IMG/VR virus record: IMGVR_UViG_3300033151_000693 | Coordinates: 1-33,021 of that record | Length of the DNA stretch: 33,021 bases | Direction: 5' to 3' (one strand) | Origin: a virus | Part shown: positions 8,258-15,391 of the stretch, piece by piece | Position numbering within the stretch: the stretch's first letter is position 1 | Layout: each line of letters begins with the position of its first letter | Made by a program: the position numbers and the translations under genes | Notes under the pieces: generated by a model | Told to the model about the DNA's origin: nothing | Database searches by the model: none | What the model saw: the letters and a program-made list of their open reading frames with translations, nothing else

Positions 8258-10908
8258 TGGCAGAAATACTTGAAGAAATAAGAATTAACTCTCAATTCTC
8301 ACAGTTAACAAAATCAGTATATGAAAAATCATTAAAAGAACCATCGATTCCAAGAATTAGAAAACAACATATAGAAACAAATACTTATTTAAAAAAAATC
8401 TCCAATAGATTTAACTCAGAAAACATACTTATGCCTCCAAATTGTCGTTATCTAGAAAAATTATCGAACGGTGGACATCTTGTAGTGATTGAAGAACCTC
8501 CTGCTTTAAGAACCATCAGAACTGATTTTGGAGAAATATCAAACGAATATGAAATGTTAAAAGCTAAAGGAAAAACAGAAGAATGGGGAATTGATAAGAA
8601 TTTATATGATTATGAAAAAATAATATATCCTGTCTCCTTTACATTAGCTCTCCCTTATGTTATCTTTATTAAAATATTTGACTCGAATAATAATGTTTTG
8701 TTAGGACAAGTATTTTTCAGAGTTGCTCGTCTTTCAGGTTTGGCAGATTATATTCTCAAAACTCCATTCACTAATATTTCTGACGAACAACATATCTGTT
8801 ATGGTGATAAGAACATTGAAAATCGCTCTTTAGATACAGCTATATCAGGTATTATAATGAAATTCTGGTCATCTAAATTTAACTCAGATTATACATATAA
8901 TTATAATGCATATAAAAAAGTACCATATGTTAATACACTTATTGAATGGCAATATCATTCTCAAACTGATCCAATGTTTATCTATACTGTTGACTGGCTT
9001 AAATATGAATGTAATTTACATCAATTAATTAAAAGAATTAAAACAGAATACGGATTTACTTCTACAGTAAATTTTGGTTATAAAGAATTATCAAGTATAT
9101 TTGTACAACCTATTGATACTGGCAAGAAAGAAGAAATCGGGTTGTCAACAAAGAAAAAATATAGTTTGTTTTATGATGTTGCTCAAGGTATGTATTTAGA
9201 TTCTGATTTTTTTATTCACGTTGGAGATCCCATTGAACTTAAAAATGGGAAAAAAGCATTTGTTGATTCATTTATTGGTTTCGCTAGTTCAGGTGTTATA
9301 TCTTATATTCAATTCAAAACTGAAGATGGACAAACATTTTTAGTAAAATATTCAAATAATACATCAGAATCACAACCACCGTATCTTATAAAAGCATTTA
9401 AGAAAGAACGATATGCAGAAAAGGGGATTCTTGCTAATGGAGTTGAGATTAAAGAAGATGATATTATTATAATTGATGTACCAGCAACTTCAACGAATCT
9501 CAATGAAGCTATTTATAAGAAAGTACACTATGTTAGAAAAAGTCGAGATGGAATTACAGAAGCTAAACTTGGAAATGACTTCTATATTCTGGAAAATACT
9601 ACTGGAAAAATTCTTGATATGGAAAATCCAGTGTATGATGGACTTGCATTAAAGAAAGGATCTAAGTATATTATTATAACATCTCCTTCAAGAGTTCCAC
9701 ACCACAAAGGATATCACGTAACTTTTGAAGGAATGTTAGTGGATGCCAAAAAGTTAAGGTTTGCTTTTAAGGATATTTATGATACGAGAAGATCACCAAT
9801 TACAATTTCATATGATCCAAAAAATGGAACTATAACGAATAGTAGATATAGATTATATGAAATCAAAAATACCAAAATAATGCCACCAGTATTTAGAATA
9901 GGAAGAAGTCTCTTATATTGCAAACGAGAAGTAGATACTCATATGTCATCTAAATTATATGAAAATGGTTTTGCATGGGGAACTATGGATGGAATTATTA
10001 CCGAACGTAATAGTCTAATATTAAAAGCAGATATCAAGCAAGTAGTTGAAAATTGTCTGTTAGACGATGGAACCAGATTAAAAATTGAAAGTTCTGATTT
10101 TGATATAGAATTTTGTATTGGGGATAAAGTTGTAGCAGCAGACTGGGAAAATCCAATCAATACATTGATAATTAAAACTATTCAAGGATTTAAAGTTGAT
10201 AAAACTAGTGGTTGTGTAGATTTCATATTAGCTGATAAAAATGATAATCTAACTGTTGTTAAATATATTGATGTTCGAGGTGATGCCGTCATTTTTACTG
10301 GAAGAATAAGGCACATCACTAACAAATTCGGTAAAGTTACATCAGGAACAAAAATTATTTCCAAAGAAGGTTTTATACCAAACTTTCCAAAGAAAGATGT
10401 TAATATTATTATTGGATTTATAACAGATAGTGGAGGAGAAGATCCTTTGGTATTGTGCTCTAATGGTTGTACATTATGGTATAGCGAAATGATAAAAAAC
10501 TTTATCAAAATTACAATGAAATCTAAAAAATGGAAAGATCTTCCACATGTTCCACTTGATGTTCAGAAAATAAAGATTCAACCAGGTGATTTAATTAATT
10601 GTAAAGGCGATTATAAAAATAAAGCTGGTTGGCTTGTTTGGTCGACTGGGTCAGGTATGCATAAAATTACAAATCTTAATACTTTATATAAATACCCAGA
10701 TTATTATCATTTAGATACATATATTATGTCTCAATCGCTTTTGGATTGTATACCAAATCCAAGATTACCAAAAAAAGATTTATTGGAAAAAGGGGTAGTT
10801 TCATCAATACCAAATTTTCATGGTTTGTTTATACAAAGTAAGGGTATGGATTTCAAGTTTATCAACGATGAAAGGAGTATATTATATGTTCAAGATTCAT
10901 ATAAATGA
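8254..10908 (+). CDS. Large protein with possible E2-like (PRTRC-B / Prok-E2_D-like) N-terminal region
   Basis: This 884-residue protein is the largest gene of the ubiquitin-like cassette. The N-terminal third contains PFTNISDEQHICYGD, with the cysteine at residue 182, followed about 25 residues later by FWSSKFNSDY. That order, P-x-x-N-(x)-G/E-x-x-C-x-G and then an aromatic F-x-S-x-F element, is what I remember of the prokaryotic E2-like families that accompany PRTRC ThiF and JAB proteins. The following 600 residues look beta-rich with repeated short strands and turns (GDPIELKNGKKAFVDSFIG, FCIGDKVVAADWENP, IQPGDLINCKG), suggesting several small barrel domains. Starts at 8254 and 8257 are both possible (ATGATG). 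It overlaps the JAMM gene by 23 bases. The E2 assignment is tentative; it may be a scaffold or substrate instead. Confidence 0.4.
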   Translation: MMAEILEEIRINSQFSQLTKSVYEKSLKEPSIPRIRKQHIETNTYLKKISNRFNSENILMPPNCRYLEKLSNGGHLVVIEEPPALRTIRTDFGEISNEYEMLKAKGKTEEWGIDKNLYDYEKIIYPVSFTLALPYVIFIKIFDSNNNVLLGQVFFRVARLSGLADYILKTPFTNISDEQHICYGDKNIENRSLDTAISGIIMKFWSSKFNSDYTYNYNAYKKVPYVNTLIEWQYHSQTDPMFIYTVDWLKYECNLHQLIKRIKTEYGFTSTVNFGYKELSSIFVQPIDTGKKEEIGLSTKKKYSLFYDVAQGMYLDSDFFIHVGDPIELKNGKKAFVDSFIGFASSGVISYIQFKTEDGQTFLVKYSNNTSESQPPYLIKAFKKERYAEKGILANGVEIKEDDIIIIDVPATSTNLNEAIYKKVHYVRKSRDGITEAKLGNDFYILENTTGKILDMENPVYDGLALKKGSKYIIITSPSRVPHHKGYHVTFEGMLVDAKKLRFAFKDIYDTRRSPITISYDPKNGTITNSRYRLYEIKNTKIMPPVFRIGRSLLYCKREVDTHMSSKLYENGFAWGTMDGIITERNSLILKADIKQVVENCLLDDGTRLKIESSDFDIEFCIGDKVVAADWENPINTLIIKTIQGFKVDKTSGCVDFILADKNDNLTVVKYIDVRGDAVIFTGRIRHITNKFGKVTSGTKIISKEGFIPNFPKKDVNIIIGFITDSGGEDPLVLCSNGCTLWYSEMIKNFIKITMKSKKWKDLPHVPLDVQKIKIQPGDLINCKGDYKNKAGWLVWSTGSGMHKITNLNTLYKYPDYYHLDTYIMSQSLLDCIPNPRLPKKDLLEKGVVSSIPNFHGLFIQSKGMDFKFINDERSILYVQDSYK

Positions 10909-12460
10909 TGGTCTTAATAAATTACCAGATGATGATATATATTATGTTATTGCAAAAGATGGAATTTATATAAAGAAAACATTAGGAGTAATGGACAGTT
11001 TGGTTCCCGTGAAAAATATATCTATATTAGAAGATATTAAAACAGTTGCAAGAATGAATATTAAAAAGATTCCTGCTGGACAATTTGCTCAAATCATATC
11101 ATTTTTTAAAGAAGTGTATGTGAAACATAGAGCAGAATGTATTGTAATATTATTTTATAATGAAGAAACTAAAACTTATAGAATTATTCCTCCAACACAA
11201 AAAGTATCTTCTGCAACAATAGACTATGATCGTGGACTGGTTTTAGAAGGGTGGACAATGGTTGGTGACATTCATAGTCATGCTGCAATGTCTGCTTTTC
11301 ACTCAGGAACTGATCATGATGATGAGCAATCATTTGATGGTCTTCATATAACGCTTGGAAATCTTGGTGATACTGATGTAAGTTTATCAGCATCAATTGT
11401 TTCAAACGGGCATAGGATCTTTATTGAGCCTGAGGAATATATAAATCGTTTAATTAAAACTAAAGATATAAATGAAAGTGAAATGAGACCAAATCGAACA
11501 GTATGGAAATATTGTCAAAAGGAAAAGAAGTTAGTGAAAGATATGGTTGCCTCATCTCGATTTGGAAGTACAACTTATCAAAGACTTGATAAACGATATA
11601 CAGTTAATATTTCAAAAAAATATTTTAGAACACCCAAAGGGTGGATGGATATGGTCGAATATAAAAGTTACTTCTATCAGCACAATTTACAACACTATCA
11701 AACAAATCAACAAAATATTAATAATTGGGAAAGTCTTTATGGTGGTGGTACTGATAATGAATGGGGATTTAATTATAACTCTAGTCTATGGAGACAATCA
11801 GGAAAAAAAGATTTAAAACTATTAGAGGCCCCAAAAGGAATCGAACCAAGTACAAATGATAATAAAGATGTCATTCCATGTACATCATGTAAGTTTAAGG
11901 ACTATAAAATTCTTTTGGAAACAAATGAAGTGGAAGAGACTGAATATTATTGTTGTGCTAAATGCGATTCTATATGGGAGGAGAGTTCGCTCTTGGATGG
12001 AGATAAGTGTCCAATTTGTACTACTGGAGATTTTCTATTTCCTTATGATGAGACCGACTTAAAAAATAACTATATTCCATCCGATAAGCATGATCATCTA
12101 TTTACAAAAGATGATCCTATTGAAATAAAGTCCGATTTTATAAAATGTGGTCACTGTGGTGAGACTTTTCATATGCATAATGGAGAAACAAAATGTCCAT
12201 TTTGTTATACAATATTAGGACCACAAAGTGTACAAGAGCAAGATAAAGAAGAACAAATGAGATCGGACTCCGGAGATTTTTTGGGTAAACACACAGAAGA
12301 GATTGATAAAGCAGCTCAAGAAGAAATAAATACATCTAAAAGTAATGTTGAAAGGATTCCAGATCCTTCTGAAAATCATTTACCCCTCCCGGAAAACTCA
12401 ACAAATGCATTTGGTTTAGCTAAAAAAATGATAGAACGAGTGCTTGGAAAGAGAGAGTAA
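10886..12460 (+). CDS. JAMM/JAB metallopeptidase (PRTRC protein A-like) with C-terminal zinc ribbons
   Basis: I start this gene at ATG 10886 because AAAGGAG at 10871-10877 precedes it; the open frame extends upstream to 10820 without an SD. The 524-residue product has a complete JAMM motif: E84 (RAEC), H130 and H132 (DIHSH), S140 and D143 (SGTD), i.e. HxH-x7-S-x2-D. The wording HSHAAMSAFHSGTDHDDE closely follows PRTRC system protein A as I remember it. Such peptidases cleave ubiquitin-like proteins from conjugates or process their tails. The C-terminal half adds cysteine pairs at 332-335, 356-360, 375-378, 421-424 and 437-440, at least two zinc-ribbon-type modules, then an acidic linker. Position next to E1 and Ubl genes supports a deconjugase role. 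Confidence 0.85.
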   Translation: MFKIHINDGLNKLPDDDIYYVIAKDGIYIKKTLGVMDSLVPVKNISILEDIKTVARMNIKKIPAGQFAQIISFFKEVYVKHRAECIVILFYNEETKTYRIIPPTQKVSSATIDYDRGLVLEGWTMVGDIHSHAAMSAFHSGTDHDDEQSFDGLHITLGNLGDTDVSLSASIVSNGHRIFIEPEEYINRLIKTKDINESEMRPNRTVWKYCQKEKKLVKDMVASSRFGSTTYQRLDKRYTVNISKKYFRTPKGWMDMVEYKSYFYQHNLQHYQTNQQNINNWESLYGGGTDNEWGFNYNSSLWRQSGKKDLKLLEAPKGIEPSTNDNKDVIPCTSCKFKDYKILLETNEVEETEYYCCAKCDSIWEESSLLDGDKCPICTTGDFLFPYDETDLKNNYIPSDKHDHLFTKDDPIEIKSDFIKCGHCGETFHMHNGETKCPFCYTILGPQSVQEQDKEEQMRSDSGDFLGKHTEEIDKAAQEEINTSKSNVERIPDPSENHLPLPENSTNAFGLAKKMIERVLGKRE

Positions 12461-12465
12461 AAATT

Positions 12466-13146
12466 ATGAATACTAATATCACTATTATCGGTCTTGGAGG
12501 AATTGGTTCTATCCTTATCGAAAGATTATGTCGATTCCTTAACTATTCAAATGATCTGAAAGCTAGCATCATTTTGGTAGATGGAGATGAATATGAACAA
12601 AAAAATTATGAAAGACAAGAGTTTCTTCAGATTGGTAATAAAGCAGAAGTTAAAGAAATGGAGTTAATAACAAAATACTCTCGTATTAGTTTTGGTGTTT
12701 TTCCTGCCTTCATAAATGAAACAAATATATCAGAAGTTGTTAAAGAAGGCACTATTGTATTTCTATGTGTAGATAATCACAAAACCAGAATGATTGTATC
12801 GAATTACTGCAAAGGTTTACAAAATGTTACTTTAATATCTGGCGGGAATGAATTTACTGACGGAAATGTACAAACCTATGTGAGAAAGAATGGTAAAGAT
12901 CTCACTCCAGATCTGTGCAAATATCACCCAGAAATTGAAAATCCTGACGATAAGTTACCTGAGGAAATGAGCTGCGAAGAACTATCTGAATCTGATCCTC
13001 AACTATACTTTACTAATTTAGGAGCTGCAACATTAATGTGTTGGGCATTTTATAACTCTGTTATAAAAGAAAATTACGAACGTTCGGAAATTTACTTTGA
13101 CATTCTTACTATGAATACAAATTCAAAAATAAGAGTAGTCGGGTAA
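12466..13146 (+). CDS. E1-like/ThiF adenylating protein (PRTRC ThiF-like)
   Basis: This 226-residue Rossmann protein has the ATP-binding GLGGIGS (G9, G11, G12, G14), acidic residues D39 and D41, and the N47-x2-R50-Q51 signature typical of ThiF/MoeB/E1 enzymes. Such enzymes adenylate the C-terminus of a ubiquitin-like protein and often take it over as a thioester. The segment PEEMSCEELSESDPQLYFTN matches what I recall of the PRTRC ThiF C-terminal part (SCS...dLF.N), and C170 in it is the best candidate for a thioester or zinc-related cysteine. It starts five bases after the JAMM stop and precedes the Ubl gene. It is compact: no FCCH or UFD-like domains as in eukaryotic E1. Confidence 0.85.
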   Translation: MNTNITIIGLGGIGSILIERLCRFLNYSNDLKASIILVDGDEYEQKNYERQEFLQIGNKAEVKEMELITKYSRISFGVFPAFINETNISEVVKEGTIVFLCVDNHKTRMIVSNYCKGLQNVTLISGGNEFTDGNVQTYVRKNGKDLTPDLCKYHPEIENPDDKLPEEMSCEELSESDPQLYFTNLGAATLMCWAFYNSVIKENYERSEIYFDILTMNTNSKIRVVG

Positions 13147-13186
13147 GTTAAAAAAAATCATTTGAAAAAAAGGAGAATGTGTAATT

Positions 13187-13675
13187 ATGGCTAGAAAAAA
13201 ATTCACGCGTGATCAACTCGAAGCTAAAACATCAAAAGAACTTAAAAGTATGTGTGTTTATGAACTAGACCTTCCAGGTTTGAGCAAGAAAACAAAAGAT
13301 GTCGTCATCAACGCTATTATGGCGAAATGCGGAGCTCCTGTAACAGCTTCAAAAACTGCTGCCGGTGCAACAGTTAAGAAATCACCTGGTGATGTAACAT
13401 CCATGTCATTCTCAGCTCATAGCGAATTGACAAAACCAGAGGCTGCCTTTGGTAAACGAACAACTACCACGATTCATGTTTCATGTGGTGCTTCATCAGG
13501 CAACTTCCCACTTGCCGGCCGTACTGTAAAACAGGTAGGTGAATTTCTCCGTGAAGTTCTAAATGTAGATCAGCTTTCTACCGGTCTTATAAATGGTAGA
13601 GAAGTTGGTGCCGATTATATCGTCAAAGAAGGAGATACTCTCGAGTTCTTGAAACCAGCAGGAAAAAAGGGATAA
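13187..13675 (+). CDS. Ubiquitin-like beta-grasp protein with N-terminal SAP/HeH-like region
   Basis: The 162-residue protein has two parts. Residues 7-48 (LEAKTSKELKSMCVYELDL, then KKTKDVVINAIMAK) look like a SAP or helix-extension-helix motif, often nucleic-acid binding. A flexible Ala/Thr/Ser linker follows. Residues 92-159 read like a beta-grasp Ubl: strand TTTIHVSCG, helix TVKQVGEFLREVL, then INGREVGADYIVKEGDTLEF, close to the ThiS/MoaD and PRTRC-C pattern, ending PAGKKG. The tail is GKKG rather than diglycine. AGGAG lies 11 bases upstream of the ATG. GC is about 42% by hand count against about 30% in neighbours, with more C-ending codons, and a strong terminator follows, so it is probably highly expressed. 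It is likely the substrate of the flanking E1-like proteins. Confidence 0.75.
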   Translation: MARKKFTRDQLEAKTSKELKSMCVYELDLPGLSKKTKDVVINAIMAKCGAPVTASKTAAGATVKKSPGDVTSMSFSAHSELTKPEAAFGKRTTTTIHVSCGASSGNFPLAGRTVKQVGEFLREVLNVDQLSTGLINGREVGADYIVKEGDTLEFLKPAGKKG

Positions 13676-13690
13676 ACATTTAGTCCCGAA

Positions 13691-13728
13691 AAGAGGGGAT
13701 CTCAACTAGAGGTCCCCTCTTTATTTTT
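13691..13728 (+). terminator. Rho-independent terminator after the Ubl gene
   Basis: AAGAGGGGA (13691-13699) pairs with TCCCCTCTT (13713-13721) around a 13-base loop, followed by a T-rich stretch (TTATTTTT). It is one of the strongest terminators in the window. It ends the transcript carrying the JAMM, E1 and Ubl genes, or at least reduces readthrough to the second E1 gene. Confidence 0.88.
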
Positions 13729-13759
13729 ACAAAAAGAATAAAAAGGAGACAATAATGAC

Positions 13760-14620
13760 GTGGTATATAAAACTATAACTGTAATTGGATTGGGAACTCT
13801 TGGTGGGTTCATAACGGATGCTATTTCAAACTCAGAAATTATTGAGAAAATTGAGATTATAGACCACGATATAGTTGAGACAAAGAATCTTAAAAATTCC
13901 ATATATAGACAAATTGATGTTGGCTTAGCAAAAACTGAAGCATTAAAAGATATAATTTTATCAAAAAATTCAAATACAAATGTGGATGTAAGAAGTGAAA
14001 AATACATTGAAGGTAAGACGATACTGTCAAAAAGTGATCTGGTTCTTGATTGTCGAGATATAACATATGATCGAACCTCAGAAATTGATGCAAGATTATA
14101 TATCTCATCCAGATACTTAATTGTAGATTGTCGTAAAAATGTTAAGTACACAAATAAAAGAGTAGGAAAATATATTGTTGAGCTATCAAAGGATGATTTA
14201 AGATATGCAGCATCAATCATATCAATGGCTATTCATAGTGGTACAATAACATCTTTGTTAAGGAGCAAATCAGTTCAAAAATATGAACTAGATTATGTAA
14301 AACATATTGATAACTACAAATGTGATTTATTATATGAAAATTTAATTGATGAAGAAAAATTTATAAATCTTCCAGATAAAATTGTACCAATAATAGAACT
14401 AAATAAGCTGTCAGATGTAAATGTCTTTTTGGGAAGTAAAGTTCTTCCAATAACTGAAAGAATAATTCCAAAAAATACATTACAAACCAGTGGAGATGTA
14501 ATTTTAAATTTAGCATCTGTAGCAACCAGTCAGTGTGATTTTAATAACTTTATAGTCTCATTATTTAAAGAAGGGAACCAAGTTTTTATTGAATTGATTC
14601 CAGAGACGGGAGCAGCATAG
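13760..14620 (+). CDS. Second E1-like/ThiF-family protein with extra C-terminal domain
   Basis: The 286-residue product has GLGTLGG (G10, G12, G15, G16), D35 and D37 (IIDHD), N43 and R50-Q51, followed by DVGLAK as in ThiF/E1 proteins, so it is a second adenylating-enzyme homologue in the cassette. About 130 C-terminal residues beyond the Rossmann part are not recognised; candidate cysteines are in LVLDCRD and LIVDCRK. The start is GTG 13760, 11 bases from AGGAG (13744-13748). An out-of-frame ATG at 13755 sits at a better distance but encodes only seven residues before a stop. The last base of its TAG stop is the first of the next gene's GTG. It may activate the same Ubl or have become a structural partner. 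Confidence 0.75.
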   Translation: MVYKTITVIGLGTLGGFITDAISNSEIIEKIEIIDHDIVETKNLKNSIYRQIDVGLAKTEALKDIILSKNSNTNVDVRSEKYIEGKTILSKSDLVLDCRDITYDRTSEIDARLYISSRYLIVDCRKNVKYTNKRVGKYIVELSKDDLRYAASIISMAIHSGTITSLLRSKSVQKYELDYVKHIDNYKCDLLYENLIDEEKFINLPDKIVPIIELNKLSDVNVFLGSKVLPITERIIPKNTLQTSGDVILNLASVATSQCDFNNFIVSLFKEGNQVFIELIPETGAA

Positions 14621-14958
14621 TGGATATAAATAATATTTTTATTTCTGATGTGTTTGTTCCAAATAAATTAATTTTTAAAAGTGAGCTTTATAAGATTTTA
14701 GAACTAGACAAAAAGTTTATAATAAGAGGATATAATATCAAAACTGTAAATGGTAAAATTGATATGTTAACTATAAAAAATCCACATCCAAATTGCAACC
14801 CAAAAACAGGAGAATTTTGTATTCCTCATTCACTGAGAAAACATGAGATAAATAAAAAAAATAAAATATTAATTGAAATTATGTTATGTTGTTTTAATTT
14901 AGATGACTGTTACTTTACGCCTTGGAATGAAATAAAATATACAAAACAAGAGGTATAG
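14620..14958 (+). CDS. Small E2-like conjugating protein
   Basis: This 112-residue protein contains HPNCNPKTGEFCIP (H56-P57-N58 and C67). Eukaryotic and bacterial E2 enzymes carry HPN followed by about seven residues, a glycine and then the catalytic cysteine with a hydrophobic residue after it (HPN...G.xCL). Here the gap is eight residues, a small difference. Strands upstream (KKFIIRGYNIKTV, KIDMLTIK) and a helix after the cysteine (NKILIEIMLCCFNLDD) agree with a reduced UBC fold, and FTPWNEI resembles the post-helix W/P region of E2s. The product is shorter than a full UBC domain (about 150 residues). It starts at GTG 14620, coupled to the second E1 gene. E1-E2 adjacency strengthens the call. 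Confidence 0.6.
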   Translation: MDINNIFISDVFVPNKLIFKSELYKILELDKKFIIRGYNIKTVNGKIDMLTIKNPHPNCNPKTGEFCIPHSLRKHEINKKNKILIEIMLCCFNLDDCYFTPWNEIKYTKQEV

Positions 14959-14962
14959 GAAC

Positions 14963-15196
14963 ATGACAGAAGAAAATGAGAAAATGACAGAAGAAAAACT
15001 TCAACAAAAAGTTACAGAAGCACTTGATGAATTAGGGGACTCAGCTAAAAAAACTTCAAGAAAGATATTTAATGGAATGGTTGAACGAACGGTTGAAGTA
15101 TTTTCTGAGATGTTAGATAAACAAAAAATTATCTTAAAGAAAAAAATACAAGGGGTTAATAATGACAAAGAAGAACCCAAAGAAAAAAGAGAGTAA
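14963..15196 (+). CDS. Small charged helical protein, 77 residues
   Basis: The product begins MTEENEKMTEEKLQQKVTEA and is almost entirely charged and helical, with a possible coiled coil around residues 10-65 (ALDELGDSAKKTSRKIFNG, VEVFSEMLDKQKIILKKKIQ). No cysteines or catalytic motifs are seen. It starts five bases after the E2-like gene, with GAGGTATAGG before the ATG, and overlaps the next gene by 35 bases. It could be an adaptor of the conjugation cassette or of RNA polymerase, but this is only positional. The family is not recognised. Confidence 0.6.
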   Translation: MTEENEKMTEEKLQQKVTEALDELGDSAKKTSRKIFNGMVERTVEVFSEMLDKQKIILKKKIQGVNNDKEEPKEKRE

Positions 15197-15386
15197 GTAT
15201 TCAATTGAGGCTCATATTGAACAACTTATAGAAAAAAAAATAATTGAACTTACAAAAAGAGATGTTAAAGTACTTGTAAATGAAATAATGCCAGATATTG
15301 ATTATATAATTTCAAATAAAATCAAAGAACATTTTTATCAAATAGGAAATTTCCTAGCAGAAAAATTTAAAGAACCAGGAGAATAA
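15162..15386 (+). CDS. Small charged helical protein, 74 residues
   Basis: The ATG at 15162 lies inside the end of the previous gene, behind AAGGGGTT. The product starts with a basic stretch (TKKNPKKKESK) and continues with helices (IEAHIEQLIEKKIIELTK, DVKVLVNEIM, NKIKEHFYQIGNFLAEKF). It resembles its neighbour in size and charge pattern, though I see no clear sequence identity. It ends five bases before the RNA polymerase beta' gene, with AGGAG in its last codons acting as that gene's SD. It might be an RNA polymerase accessory (omega-like size), but there is no omega motif visible. Confidence 0.58.
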   Translation: MTKKNPKKKESKYSIEAHIEQLIEKKIIELTKRDVKVLVNEIMPDIDYIISNKIKEHFYQIGNFLAEKFKEPGE

Positions 15387-15391
15387 AAAAT

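Noticed and set aside
10820-10885. Start of the JAMM gene at the first ATG of its open frame (10820)
   Set aside because: The upstream 22 codons overlap the preceding gene without an SD, while AAAGGAG lies correctly before ATG 10886.
12120-12145. A fourth NSSS-family motif in the JAMM protein (KSDFIKC)
   Set aside because: Only KSDF matches, it is internal, and no NSSS follows; it is a chance match.
13702-14220. 172-codon open frame on the minus strand opposite the second E1 gene
   Set aside because: It is the antisense of a gene with clear ThiF motifs on the + strand, has no SD, and reads as a low-complexity shadow.
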